47,227 nt of DNA from positions 1 through 47,227 of the forward strand of contig JADFSO010000021.1 in the NCBI GenBank assembly GCA_022560735.1, read 5' to 3'. Below the pieces are notes generated by a model that worked only from the letters and a program-made list of their open reading frames with translations, had not been told where the DNA came from and searched no databases. The stretch is from Pseudomonadota bacterium. Lineage in GTDB: Bacteria; Pseudomonadota; Gammaproteobacteria; Steroidobacterales; MnTg04. This document shows positions 1-8,217 of this stretch, one piece after another. A program made the translations under genes and the position numbers. The first letter of the stretch is position 1, and each line of letters starts with the position of its first letter.

Positions 1-136
1 GACCGCCGATGCCGATCACCCGGATGATCGCGCGCATGGACACGAGCTTGTAGCTATCCATGTAAAGCAGGGTCACCAGGAAAATGATCGCCGGGAGCAG
101 CCCGATTGGCGCGACAACAAACAGGTTATGGGTCAT
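1..136 (-). CDS. Membrane protein, N-terminal part (cut by window edge)
   Basis: An open frame starts with ATG at 136 on the minus strand and runs off the left edge, giving 45 residues. It begins MTHNLFVVAPIGLLPAII and forms one long hydrophobic segment, then a polar stretch (MDSYKLV) and the start of a second hydrophobic segment, so it is an integral membrane protein. Layout and wording resemble the first helices of PrsW-type intramembrane proteases, but no catalytic motif is in view and this is a guess from memory. It starts 50 bp after the stop of the large exported metallopeptidase gene on the same strand, so the two are probably cotranscribed. Confidence 0.6.
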   Translation of the reverse strand, partial: MTHNLFVVAPIGLLPAIIFLVTLLYMDSYKLVSMRAIIRVIGIGG

Positions 137-185
137 ACGCTCTCTTCTATCGGGATTCTCGTGGCTACCTGTATTAGCAGGCGTA

Positions 186-3155
186 TCAAAGCACGTCAAA
201 TGCGAGCAATTTCAGCGAAACCATCCACTCATCGCCCAGCTTGTTTCCGTCCTCGTAGCCCTCTGCATAACCCACCGATATTGTCATATCCAGCCGGTGA
301 GCGAAGGTAAACTGAAAATCCAGTTGCGCCCCCAGCGTGTACACGGTTCTTTCGAAAACACTGTTGCCTGGATCGGTAACCAGGACTCCATAGAACACGG
401 CGGGTCTTGCGTACGCCAGGTAGAACCCGGGCTTGCCCATGTTCCTGAAGCGTATCGGCGGCAGATTCCACTCGAATACGGAGCGTACATATTTCTGGCC
501 GCTCAATTCATTGATGTTGAAGCCGGGAAAACTATAGTATTCCCGGTATCTCTTGACGTTGCCGTTATCGACGTCATTGTTGCCAAAGCCACCGAAGTAG
601 AAATTGGCCAGCGGATCCGCCCGGTCCCCATCCGCGCCGCCGCCTGAGCTTCGCAGCCAGACAGATGAATGCGGGATCGGCAGGGCCAGGCCAAAATCAA
701 AGTCGGCCCGCCACTTCGGCACGGTGTTGCCGTTGACCCGGTCGGCGAATGCAACCAGGTTCCAGGAATAGCCTTTTTCATCATCGACGTGACCCAGCGA
801 CGAGCGTGCATGCTTGTAACTCAGTTCGAGTTCGCCGGTCAGCAACTCATCAAAAGCCGTGCCGATATTCTGGAAGTCCGGCAAGGTATCCAGATCATTG
901 TAATAGGAGAGACCGGCCGTGAAATCAAGCCGGCGAGGCGCATCGTAGATCAGCGGCTTTTCATAGCCCAGCGTGAATGCGTGACCCTTGCGGCTTCTTT
1001 TGGTCGGTCCGAAAAGATCGAAAAAATCGGCGCCATTGAACTTGTATCCGAGCCGCCAGTTGATCGTGCGGTAATCGATGTTGACGTGCGTGCGTTCATC
1101 CGCTGGCAGGTCCGAATCAGGCGAATAGCTTGCGGTGATCCCCAGGTGCCGAAAAGCCATCGTGTCTTCAATATTGAAATGCCAGCCAACTGCCGTGGAG
1201 TCCTTGTATCCTTCGACAACCGGGTAGGCAGACTGCAGTTCCAATTCACGGCCCGGCCGGTACTTGTCATTGGTGCGCTCTATGTCTTCAAAGGCGACAT
1301 CGCCAAGCGTGGACACGACCTCCCATTGCTTTATCTGCGGGTGTTTCTTGACCAACTCGGCGCCCAGAAACCGGACGGCACTGGCATCTTCCAATGGAAC
1401 AGGATCGATGATCCCCGGCACGAACCCCTGTCCCGTGTACTCGAAAACGATCAGCGACCCGTCTGCCAGCGGTATAGGCCGGAAAAAGCCGGTTGCCGTG
1501 TTACTGACCGCCTCCAGTTCACCGGTGAGAACTTCGTAGCGCCATATATTGGACACGCCGGTGTAGTAAGAACTGCCATACAAAAACCGGCCATCGGGTG
1601 AAAACACAAACCCCTCTGGCACCGCCGTGCCAAAGAAATCCAGCTCGGCGACAGGTTCTATATCTCCGGCCAGGAGATTTTCGGTTGAAAAAATACGCAG
1701 CAGCTGGGTGCCGCCGATGGTCCCCATCGATGTGGAAAGCAGCGTGCCGTCCGGGGAGATATCCATGTCATAAAGCACATCCCCGTATGGCCAGGTATGA
1801 ATCTGGTTCCAGCTCGTGTAGGGGGGCGGGATTCGAACCAGCGTCGCGTAACCGTTCAGATGGCGGATTCCCCAGATCGAGTGATCGGCAGGATTTACCA
1901 CCAACTCCCCGATACGCGCGTCCTTGAGCAGCATTTCGGTTTTGCCGGTATCGGCATCGAGCTTCATCAGATCCCGAAACGCGTGGTTATCGGCGGTGTA
2001 AAAATAGGTGTTGCTCTGCCGGTCGTGGGCCAACGCGGTTACCCGGTAGAGCATAGGCCCTTTGATATCGGCAAGGTGTTCGATGCTGCCGTCCGCCAGC
2101 GACATCCGGCCGATATGCGCAACCGTTCCCGGGTAACGAAAAGCGCCCATCAACTCGTTTTTTTCGAGATCGACAAAACTCCTGGAAATCGATCCCAGGG
2201 CCCGGTCGACCAGCGGTCGGCTCGGCGTAATCGGAAATTCCTCGATGGCTGCCAGGTTCTCGGTCTGGAACTGGTGCTCCCAGGCAATCCAGTCCTGCCA
2301 AGCCTCGTCGAGTTTCTTGCCAAAGACATGTTTGAACTGTTTGGCATAGTAACGTTTCGAGTCCTCGCCCCGTTGCAGCCACTTGACAACCATCTCGGGT
2401 GAGTAGGCCCAGGCAAGATAACTGAAGAAGCGGGTTCCATACAGATAAGCGTTGACACCGACCTGGAAATCCACCCGCGTGCCCTCGGCAACGAGCCCCA
2501 GCGGGCTATAAAAATGTGACCCATCCCTGACCATGGAGCGGAATACCATTTCGTCGTAAGGACCCTGAGCACGGCCGAGACCACCGGACATCCAGGTTTC
2601 CATGAACACGGCGCTGCCTTCGAGATACCAGCGTGGTACAGAAACCCTTGGCGTTACCAGGTAGGAATAAAGAATAGTCTCCGGATGTTTTTCATCGACG
2701 GTCGGCTTACCGCCGAAAAACTTGCGCCAGGCGCGGTCTGTCCTGCTCGATGCGTCCATGGTCGCGACGTGGGTCAGTTCATGGTTCATCAGCATGAAAA
2801 TTCGCTCACTCGCCGAAAAGGTTTCGAAAGTCCGGCTGAGTGGCGCTATATCGACGATCATCGCGTTGTTGGGCGCAGACCTTGCGGCGGCATTGCCATA
2901 ATCTGAAAAATCCTTTAGCAGGACAGTCGTTTTGTCATACGGCTCCCAGCCAAGAACTTCCCGCTGGAACTTCAGCGAATTATAAAAACTGAGAGTCACA
3001 TGCGGGACCAGGTAGGTCTGCGGCGGATCAAAATACAATAGCTGGAGATCGTCTGTCTCCATCCTGTCCATCTGGAAAGTCTTTGGGAAATCAGTTTGCG
3101 CGGACGCAGCTTGACAGATCAGTAACAAACACAATACTGCTTTCACCTTGCCCAT
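186..3155 (-). CDS. Exported metallopeptidase-like protein with beta-propeller and C-terminal barrel
   Basis: 989 residues. A signal peptide (MGKVKAVLCLLLICQAASA) leads to a gluzincin-like domain with the zinc motif H125-E-L-T-H129 and a plausible third ligand E179 in WYLEGSAVF, as in the peptidase MA-like families. Residues of roughly 300-620 contain repeated propeller-type strands (for example SPDGTLLSTSMG and SPDGRFLYGSSYY), typical of TolB/WD40-like blades. The last 300 residues are rich in alternating aromatic and polar strands and end in hydrophobic AFDVL, like an outer-membrane beta-barrel or surface-antigen domain. The inferred role is an envelope protease or surface scaffold; substrate unknown. 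It lies directly upstream of the membrane gene at the window edge. Zinc binding is a motif call; the barrel is inferred from composition. Confidence 0.85.
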   Translation of the reverse strand: MGKVKAVLCLLLICQAASAQTDFPKTFQMDRMETDDLQLLYFDPPQTYLVPHVTLSFYNSLKFQREVLGWEPYDKTTVLLKDFSDYGNAAARSAPNNAMIVDIAPLSRTFETFSASERIFMLMNHELTHVATMDASSRTDRAWRKFFGGKPTVDEKHPETILYSYLVTPRVSVPRWYLEGSAVFMETWMSGGLGRAQGPYDEMVFRSMVRDGSHFYSPLGLVAEGTRVDFQVGVNAYLYGTRFFSYLAWAYSPEMVVKWLQRGEDSKRYYAKQFKHVFGKKLDEAWQDWIAWEHQFQTENLAAIEEFPITPSRPLVDRALGSISRSFVDLEKNELMGAFRYPGTVAHIGRMSLADGSIEHLADIKGPMLYRVTALAHDRQSNTYFYTADNHAFRDLMKLDADTGKTEMLLKDARIGELVVNPADHSIWGIRHLNGYATLVRIPPPYTSWNQIHTWPYGDVLYDMDISPDGTLLSTSMGTIGGTQLLRIFSTENLLAGDIEPVAELDFFGTAVPEGFVFSPDGRFLYGSSYYTGVSNIWRYEVLTGELEAVSNTATGFFRPIPLADGSLIVFEYTGQGFVPGIIDPVPLEDASAVRFLGAELVKKHPQIKQWEVVSTLGDVAFEDIERTNDKYRPGRELELQSAYPVVEGYKDSTAVGWHFNIEDTMAFRHLGITASYSPDSDLPADERTHVNIDYRTINWRLGYKFNGADFFDLFGPTKRSRKGHAFTLGYEKPLIYDAPRRLDFTAGLSYYNDLDTLPDFQNIGTAFDELLTGELELSYKHARSSLGHVDDEKGYSWNLVAFADRVNGNTVPKWRADFDFGLALPIPHSSVWLRSSGGGADGDRADPLANFYFGGFGNNDVDNGNVKRYREYYSFPGFNINELSGQKYVRSVFEWNLPPIRFRNMGKPGFYLAYARPAVFYGVLVTDPGNSVFERTVYTLGAQLDFQFTFAHRLDMTISVGYAEGYEDGNKLGDEWMVSLKLLAFDVL

Positions 3156-3225
3156 AGACTTATCCTGACTTGTGGCACTGATTCAAGAATAGTACGAACC
3201 CGATCACGCTGCATTGGATAAAAGA

Positions 3226-3254
3226 AAAGGCCGCCTGGGTAACAGACGGCCTTT
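3226..3254 (-). terminator. Rho-independent terminator of the repeat-protein/sigma operon
   Basis: On the minus strand an 8-bp stem (AAAGGCCG pairing with CGGCCTTT, extended by three further pairs across a mismatch) is followed at once by TTTTCTTTTAT. It lies about 48 bp after the stop of the decapeptide-repeat gene and so closes the block read from 7602 downwards. It also separates that block from the metallopeptidase gene. Confidence 0.85.
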
Positions 3255-3301
3255 CCTCGAGCGCTTGCCTGGTTCGCCTTATCTCAGGTATTGCCGGCTT
3301 G

Positions 3302-3955
3302 TTAGTTCCGCTCCATTGCCCTTGCAAACCCGGGATTACTCAGCATCGCGGAAAATGCGGGGCTGTTTGCCAGCGCCATGAACGCCGGGCTGTTGGCCAG
3401 CGCCGTAAAGGCCTGCGGATTCCGCGCCAGGGCTTCAAACGCCTGTGGGCTTTGCGCCAGCGCCGTGAACGCCTGCGGATACTGCGCCAGCACCTCGAAC
3501 GCCTGCGGGCTTTGCGCCAGCGCCGTGAACGCCTGCGGATACTGCGCCATCACCTCGAACGCCTGCGGGTTTTGCGCCAGCGCCGTGAACGCCTGCGGGT
3601 ACTGCGCCAGCGCAACAAAGGCCTGTGGGGCCTGCGCCATCGCGGCCAGCGCCTGCGGGTGCTGTGCCAGGGCCATAAATGCCGGGTCGGTAGCCAGTGC
3701 CCGGAAACTCGGATCATTGACCATCAACTCGAAAGCGTCTGTCTGCATCAATTGCGCGACGGCTTCGTCTCCCAGCTGTACGTCGTCACCGGTTATCTGC
3801 TCCGACCGATAACGGTCGGCCGGCGCTATGGTGCCGGTTGCCTGGTCGTCACCAAATGGAAACATGTCTCCGACATACGCGATCACCCCGATGACCACGA
3901 GCAGGCCAACAATCAGAACCGTGGTCCTGTTATTGCTTGAAGTATTAGTTGTCAT
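3302..3955 (-). CDS. Membrane-anchored decapeptide-repeat protein
   Basis: 217 residues, family not recognised. A short polar N-terminus is followed by one hydrophobic helix (residues about 12-29), a linker (30-70), and then repeats to the C-terminus. The first and last units have nine residues (DPSFRALAT, PAFMALANS). The centre, residues 100-189, is nine consecutive ten-residue units of form PQAFxALAQx, in which TALAQ and EVxAQ versions alternate. Each unit would form one short helix broken by Pro, so a stacked helical or coiled fold is plausible. The single N-terminal helix suggests a membrane anchor with the repeats outside the cytoplasm (inference). It is the last gene of the sigma/anti-sigma block, 82 bp after the anti-sigma stop, and is followed by a strong terminator. 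It may be a main target or effector of that regulon. Confidence 0.85.
   Translation of the reverse strand: MTTNTSSNNRTTVLIVGLLVVIGVIAYVGDMFPFGDDQATGTIAPADRYRSEQITGDDVQLGDEAVAQLMQTDAFELMVNDPSFRALATDPAFMALAQHPQALAAMAQAPQAFVALAQYPQAFTALAQNPQAFEVMAQYPQAFTALAQSPQAFEVLAQYPQAFTALAQSPQAFEALARNPQAFTALANSPAFMALANSPAFSAMLSNPGFARAMERN
3389..3658 (-). repeat. 30-bp tandem repeats within the decapeptide-repeat gene
   Basis: Nine in-frame 30-bp units encode PQAFxxLAxx. Several neighbouring units are nearly identical at the DNA level and show a 60-bp higher order (for example 3440-3560), so they expanded recently by tandem duplication and may vary in number between strains. Confidence 0.9.
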
Positions 3956-4037
3956 GCCTCTGCTCCTCTCGTTCCCCAGTTCGGGGTTTTTACGATTCTA
4001 GTTCAAATACAGGCTTTCACCTGAAAAGTTGGCAACC

Positions 4038-4796
4038 CTACCGGTCCGTCAGCACGGCCCGGTGTGTCTGCCCTCCTGCCGTTTGCAACTCAAGCGCTAT
4101 GCTGGCCTCCAAACCGGCGTCTTTCTGGCCGGTATACGCCAGGAAAACCACGAACGACTGCTCGCCGCTCGCTACGATAGCAATGGAATCCGCGGATACC
4201 CGCAAACCTGGCGGGGTCTGCGACTGATGCGCAAAACCCTCAAATTGCAGGCCCTGACCCGCAAAATCTACCGCCAGGCTTACCGGTCCCGTGGAATCGA
4301 ATTCGAACTCGAGTATCAACAGATTATTGTTGCGGTGCAGCTCAACCGAGCCTTGCACGGTATCGAGTCCAAGCTCGAGCCGATCCCGTGGCAACTCATC
4401 CGGCAGCGCCTGGTGGTTGACCATGGCGCCCACCAGGCTCCGCGTATCGATCGGCCCGATATCCGCAGGCGCCAGCCGGAACAGGCCTATGGTCACGACG
4501 ATGCCGGCGGCAAAAGCCATGGCCATGCGCGCCACCGCGGGTATCGCCCAGGCCGATGGCGCCGCCCGCTGCCGTCCGGCAATCTCTATCTGCGCAAGAA
4601 TATTCTGGCGCAGGGATGCGGGAGGCTGGCGCGAGGGTACCTGGCGCAGCAAACCCGCAAGATTACGGAAATCTTTCCTGGCGGCCCGGGCTTCGGCCGA
4701 TTCATGCAGCAAAGTATCGAGCTCGGCTCGCTGGTCGCCGCTTAGCTCGTTGTCAAGCTCGGCCTGGATCAGCTCAATGTATTTCCTGTCGTTCAT
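4038..4796 (-). CDS. Anti-sigma factor, membrane-bound, for the adjacent ECF sigma factor
   Basis: 252 residues. The N-terminal helical part (residues 1-60, with LIQAELDNELSGDQRAEL) resembles the anti-sigma domain that grips ECF sigma factors, but it lacks the HxxxCxxC zinc motif of the ZAS class. One transmembrane helix lies at about 84-106 (AWAIPAVARMAMAFAAGIVV). The periplasmic part, about 110-252, is beta-rich and unrecognised. The start ATG overlaps the sigma stop codon (ATGA, 4793-4796), so the two are translationally coupled, the classic sigma/anti-sigma arrangement. Role by family and position; signal unknown. Confidence 0.82.
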   Translation of the reverse strand: MNDRKYIELIQAELDNELSGDQRAELDTLLHESAEARAARKDFRNLAGLLRQVPSRQPPASLRQNILAQIEIAGRQRAAPSAWAIPAVARMAMAFAAGIVVTIGLFRLAPADIGPIDTRSLVGAMVNHQALPDELPRDRLELGLDTVQGSVELHRNNNLLILEFEFDSTGPVSLAVDFAGQGLQFEGFAHQSQTPPGLRVSADSIAIVASGEQSFVVFLAYTGQKDAGLEASIALELQTAGGQTHRAVLTDR

Positions 4797-5338
4797 TTGC
4801 CAACCAGACCCTTTGCCTTGATCTTATCCTTCATTATCTGCCGCGCGGTATATAGCCTGGATTTCACCGTCTTGTCGGGGATCTGCAGAATCTCGCCAAT
4901 CTCGTGGTAACTGCACTCGGTAAAATGCCGTAATACGATGACCGCACGATGTTCTTCCTGCAATTCCATCAAGATCTCCTGTACGCAATCACAAAGGTGC
5001 CCGGCTTCGGCCAACGCCTCCGGCTCACGCAAGCTCGATGCGTGCCTGTCATCGAAAGGCTCCTGGTGACCACGCCGTTTGAGAAGATTGATTGATTCAT
5101 TGACTGCGATCCGGTAAATCCAACTAAACAATTTGAACTTCGGGTTGTACCGATCAAGGTTTTCAAAAACCTTGAGGAACGCGATCTGGGTAATATCGGC
5201 TGCATCGTCAGGATTTCCAAGCATCCGGTAAGCAGCGTTGTATATCGGCTTCTCGTAACGTCTGACCAGTGTTTCCAAGGCATTCCGATCGCCCCTCTTG
5301 CAGTCGCTGATTAGCGCCGTATCACGATCCTTATCCAT
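4793..5338 (-). CDS. ECF-type RNA polymerase sigma factor
   Basis: 181 residues from ATG at 5338 (MDKDRDTALI). A TTG at 5371 would add 11 residues but neither start has a clear Shine-Dalgarno sequence. Sigma region 2 spans about 15-90, with DDAADITQIAFLKVFENLD and the -10-recognition stretch FSWIYRIAVNESINLLKRR. Region 4 spans about 118-172, with helix-turn-helix YHEIGEILQIPDKTVKSRLY. Typical ECF length, RpoE-like. It is followed by its overlapping anti-sigma gene and preceded, 95 bp upstream, by the STAS gene of a partner-switching set. One transcript from 7602 to 3302 is plausible. Whether the Rsb-like proteins act on this sigma factor is not shown by sequence. Confidence 0.93.
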   Translation of the reverse strand: MDKDRDTALISDCKRGDRNALETLVRRYEKPIYNAAYRMLGNPDDAADITQIAFLKVFENLDRYNPKFKLFSWIYRIAVNESINLLKRRGHQEPFDDRHASSLREPEALAEAGHLCDCVQEILMELQEEHRAVIVLRHFTECSYHEIGEILQIPDKTVKSRLYTARQIMKDKIKAKGLVGK

Positions 5339-5433
5339 AACTACTGCCGGGCAGCCAAAAAGTTGATGCAAGGGGGAAAGCAGCCGTTGATCCTCGATCC
5401 CAGCCTTGATTCATTGAATTCCATCAGCAACGA

Positions 5434-5730
5434 TTATCCATCGGCGGTTTCGATCTCGAACAGGCGGTCAAAACCCGAGTACTTGAAAATATCGTTGATA
5501 TGACTGCTGACCTTGATCATTTTCAAGCCCGACCCCGTTGCGCCCAGCCGTTTGTGGGTCTTTAACAAGACTCCCAGGCCAGCGCTCGATATGTACTCCA
5601 GCTTTTCCAGGTCAAGCACGCAGGCTCCAGGCGCTTCATCCAGAAAAGCCTGGGCGCGATCCGCCTCGGCCGCATCGAGCCGTCCGACGACAACAATTAC
5701 CCCGTCTTCGCCAAAGTCGATCTCAAACAT
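5434..5730 (-). CDS. STAS-domain anti-sigma factor antagonist (RsbV/SpoIIAA-like)
   Basis: 98 residues, one STAS domain, usual length for the family. The phospho-acceptor loop is seen as YISSAGLGVLL (Ser48/Ser49), the site that the partner kinase phosphorylates and a PP2C phosphatase dephosphorylates. Three bases separate the upstream HATPase stop from this ATG (TAG-ACG-ATG), so the two are translationally linked. In partner switching the unphosphorylated antagonist binds the kinase/anti-sigma protein and frees its target. Domain and context are clear; the final target is unknown. Confidence 0.92.
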   Translation of the reverse strand: MFEIDFGEDGVIVVVGRLDAAEADRAQAFLDEAPGACVLDLEKLEYISSAGLGVLLKTHKRLGATGSGLKMIKVSSHINDIFKYSGFDRLFEIETADG

Positions 5731-5733
5731 CGT

Positions 5734-6135
5734 CTAAGCCGCTCCCTGCCTGAAGGTGATTTTGCTGGTCCGGTCGCGATACTCGTAGTGAATCGAATCG
5801 ACCATTTTGAGGACCAGGTAAAGCCCCATGCCACCGGGTTCCCTTTCATTCAGCGGGACTCCCATATCCGGAGACGTCACTTTGGTCGGGTCGAAACGAT
5901 CGACGCCGTAATCGGTCAGGCTGACCTCGATACCCCCATTGGCGCGCTGCATCTCGATCAGGATATCGGTCTCGGTTTCGGTGTTGTAAGTGACCATGTT
6001 GACGAACAACTCTTCGGTGGCGAGGTCAACTGTGTTGCGCAGGGAACTGTCAAGGCTTTCCTGCGCGAAAAAATCCGCGGTCATGGATACGATATTGCGG
6101 ATTTCTGCAAAACTTCTCTTGAACTTTTTTTCCAT
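5734..6135 (-). CDS. HATPase-fold anti-sigma serine kinase (RsbW-like)
   Basis: 133 residues from ATG at 6135 (MEKKFKRSF), preceded by GGGGG about 8 bases upstream; an ATG at 6225 would add a 30-residue tail unlike the family. Bergerat ATP-binding motifs are visible: N box E41-E-L-F-V-N46, D75-Y-G77 (G1), and G101-G-M-G104 (G2). This is the short, free-standing GHKL form of RsbW/SpoIIAB. It would phosphorylate the STAS protein encoded 3 bp downstream and bind a sigma factor or other target. The phosphatase gene lies upstream on the same strand after a 192-bp gap. Confidence 0.92.
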   Translation of the reverse strand: MEKKFKRSFAEIRNIVSMTADFFAQESLDSSLRNTVDLATEELFVNMVTYNTETETDILIEMQRANGGIEVSLTDYGVDRFDPTKVTSPDMGVPLNEREPGGMGLYLVLKMVDSIHYEYRDRTSKITFRQGAA

Positions 6136-6327
6136 GGATCGACCCCCATAATTCAGCCCGATAACCAGCATGCCGCCGACTGGAAGGCAGCCGTTTACCG
6201 GTGACCGGTTCTCCCGCGCCGACATCTTGCTTCTTGTGTACGGCGATTATTCGTACCGGGCTAGTGTAGACCAGCCAATGCCCCTCGCAAAGGCTCGCCG
6301 GCCCCGGTTTCAGGCCATACGTGGCGT

Positions 6328-7602
6328 TTACATGCCCGAAATCGGCAGCCGGCGGAGCAAAACCACGGTGATATCGTCCGCCTGCGGCACATCCTTGCCG
6401 AATACGAAGGTCGCATCGAGCAGTTGCTGGCTGAGATCGGCCATGGCGATATTATGGTAAGCACGCATGACCTCGGCAACACGGCCCTCGCCAAATTGCT
6501 GGCCTTGCTGGTTTTCGTACTCGAAAACGCCATCCGAGATCAGGCCTAGAATGTCACCGGGCTGCATGACGAGCAATTTCGCTTCATCGGGGGCATCCAT
6601 CTCCATGGCGCCGACCGGGAAACTGGTGGGCTTGTGCCATTCACACTCGCCGCTCTCGGCGTGAAAATGCAGAATCGGCCCCTGGCCGCCGGAATGGAAT
6701 CTCACGTGATGGGTATCGGGATCCAGAAACCCCATGAACGCGGTGATGAAGCGGTCATCCGGCAGATCCTCGGCAAGCTGGTTGTTGACATGCATGAATG
6801 CCGAATCGAGGTCTGCGCCGACACGGAAGGCGACTCGCAGCATCGCCTGCATCTGGGTTGCCGACAATGCCGGCCCAAATCCATGACCGGTGGCATCCCC
6901 CAGCAACATGAATAACTGGCCATCGAGCATGACCAGGTCGAACATATCCCCACCGGTTTGCGAGGTCGGCAGGAACTTTCCATGCAGGTCATAACCAGGC
7001 ACCGATGGCATCCGGGTCGGCAAGGTGGCCATCTGGATCTCACGCGCGATATTGACTTCTTCGTCCAGGTGTCTTTTTTCAAATAATTCCTCGGTCAAAC
7101 GGGTTCTTTGCAACGCAACGGCGCATTGCGCCGCCAGCGAGCGCGCAATCAATTCATCGTCTTGGTCAAACTCGCCCGAATTCTTGTTGAGCAATTGGAG
7201 AACCCCTACCGGCGTTTCATCCCGTCCCACCAGCGGGACACAAAGCATGGTCCTGGTCCGGTACCCGGTCGCCTTGTCAATCGCACCCTGGAACCGGGGG
7301 TCGGCGTAGCAATCCTGAACATTGATAATCTGTCGCGACAGCAGGCATTCGCCGACCAGGCCATCGCCCGCGGCAACCCGGGCGGGTGGATCGAGTTCGG
7401 GAACCTTGATAACCAGGTCATGCGAATCCGCCTCGTAAAGCCAAAGCGCTCCCATGTCTGCCCCCAGGATAGATTGACTGGCGCTGACGACCTCAGCCAG
7501 CATGGTCGCCAGATCGAATGATGCGGCAAGTTGCTGGGTGACTTCCAGAATCCTGGCCATTGCCTCGGGCGGCAGCGCGGGATGATTCCGGGGTTTATTC
7601 AT
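6328..7602 (-). CDS. GAF-PP2C (SpoIIE-type) serine phosphatase, RsbU-like
   Basis: 424 residues. Residues about 15-170 form a GAF domain (VSASQSILGADMGALWLYE, then VPLVGRDETPVGVLQLLN). A short helical linker (about 170-195, EVNIAREIQMATLP) leads into a SpoIIE-type PP2C domain. Metal-binding aspartates are seen at D219 (GGDMFD), D236 (GDATGHG), in LISDGVFEYEN and in ADDITVVLLR. It would dephosphorylate the STAS antagonist encoded downstream when the GAF domain senses a ligand, turning the partner switch on. GAF ligand unknown. The enzyme call is firm. Confidence 0.94.
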   Translation of the reverse strand: MNKPRNHPALPPEAMARILEVTQQLAASFDLATMLAEVVSASQSILGADMGALWLYEADSHDLVIKVPELDPPARVAAGDGLVGECLLSRQIINVQDCYADPRFQGAIDKATGYRTRTMLCVPLVGRDETPVGVLQLLNKNSGEFDQDDELIARSLAAQCAVALQRTRLTEELFEKRHLDEEVNIAREIQMATLPTRMPSVPGYDLHGKFLPTSQTGGDMFDLVMLDGQLFMLLGDATGHGFGPALSATQMQAMLRVAFRVGADLDSAFMHVNNQLAEDLPDDRFITAFMGFLDPDTHHVRFHSGGQGPILHFHAESGECEWHKPTSFPVGAMEMDAPDEAKLLVMQPGDILGLISDGVFEYENQQGQQFGEGRVAEVMRAYHNIAMADLSQQLLDATFVFGKDVPQADDITVVLLRRLPISGM

Positions 7603-7663
7603 GAAGTCGACATGGAGTATTTCGAGCCACCGGAACCATTCTCGAAAAACCCTGGCTAGCGGA

Positions 7664-8164
7664 TCAGTTCGAGTAAAACTGGCCCTTGTATCTTAGATAA
7701 TATGTCCGGCTCTCACCTGCCGGCGTGACATCGACGTTAAAGTATAAAGTCTCCCCATCCACGACGACTACCTCACCGATATAATAAGTTGCGTCATGTT
7801 CCGTGACTTCTCTTATGCTCATGTTTTTCAACTGCCCGACGAGGTTGACTGCGGTTCCGGTTACTTTGCCTTTGACCGAGGAACCGAACGCACCGTCGAT
7901 TTTCCTGGTAATCACAACATTGAGCATGGCCCTGTTATCGCTACGGGTAATCCCCAGGTTATGGGCAACATCGGCAGGGACCTGGCTGGTGACGATCGCG
8001 TTGATATGCACGATGTAGTCGCCAAAATCGATCAGGTTAATGTGATCGGCGAGCGTGACCCGGTCTACATCTTCATCGATTGCCGATTCCTGGGCTCCTT
8101 CGCATGCAACCAGGAGCAAAGCCAGTGCAACCGGCATTAGCGTTAAATTTCCGGCTCTTGTCAT
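7664..8164 (-). CDS. DUF4426 lipoprotein
   Basis: 166 residues from ATG at 8164 (MTRAGNLTLMPVAL); a further upstream in-frame start would put a charged tail before the signal. Lipoprotein signal with lipobox L-V-A-C21. The rest resembles DUF4426, with FGDYIVHINAIVT, ITRSDNRAMLNVVI and a C-terminal beta-rich half ending RYKGQFYSN. DUF4426 has no established function. It is the last gene on the ACIII operon strand, 54 bp after actF, so it may help assembly in the periplasm or may simply be cotranscribed. Confidence 0.82.
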   Translation of the reverse strand: MTRAGNLTLMPVALALLLVACEGAQESAIDEDVDRVTLADHINLIDFGDYIVHINAIVTSQVPADVAHNLGITRSDNRAMLNVVITRKIDGAFGSSVKGKVTGTAVNLVGQLKNMSIREVTEHDATYYIGEVVVVDGETLYFNVDVTPAGESRTYYLRYKGQFYSN

Positions 8165-8217
8165 GGATCCATCGTCTCCGTTATCTTTTTCCGGTCGCCT
8201 CAAACGGCCTGAAATCG

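Noticed and set aside
1820..1845. A tRNA-like 3' end (T-loop GGTTCGAATCC on the minus strand)
   Set aside because: It lies inside the 989-residue coding region and no acceptor, D or anticodon arms can be built around it. Chance similarity.
3370..3670. A CRISPR-like array
   Set aside because: The repeats are contiguous, in frame and without spacers. They encode protein repeats.
3299..3940. A long plus-strand frame opposite the decapeptide-repeat gene
   Set aside because: It exists only because the 30-bp repeats are open in several frames. It lacks a ribosome-binding site and its composition is Arg/Leu-rich noise.
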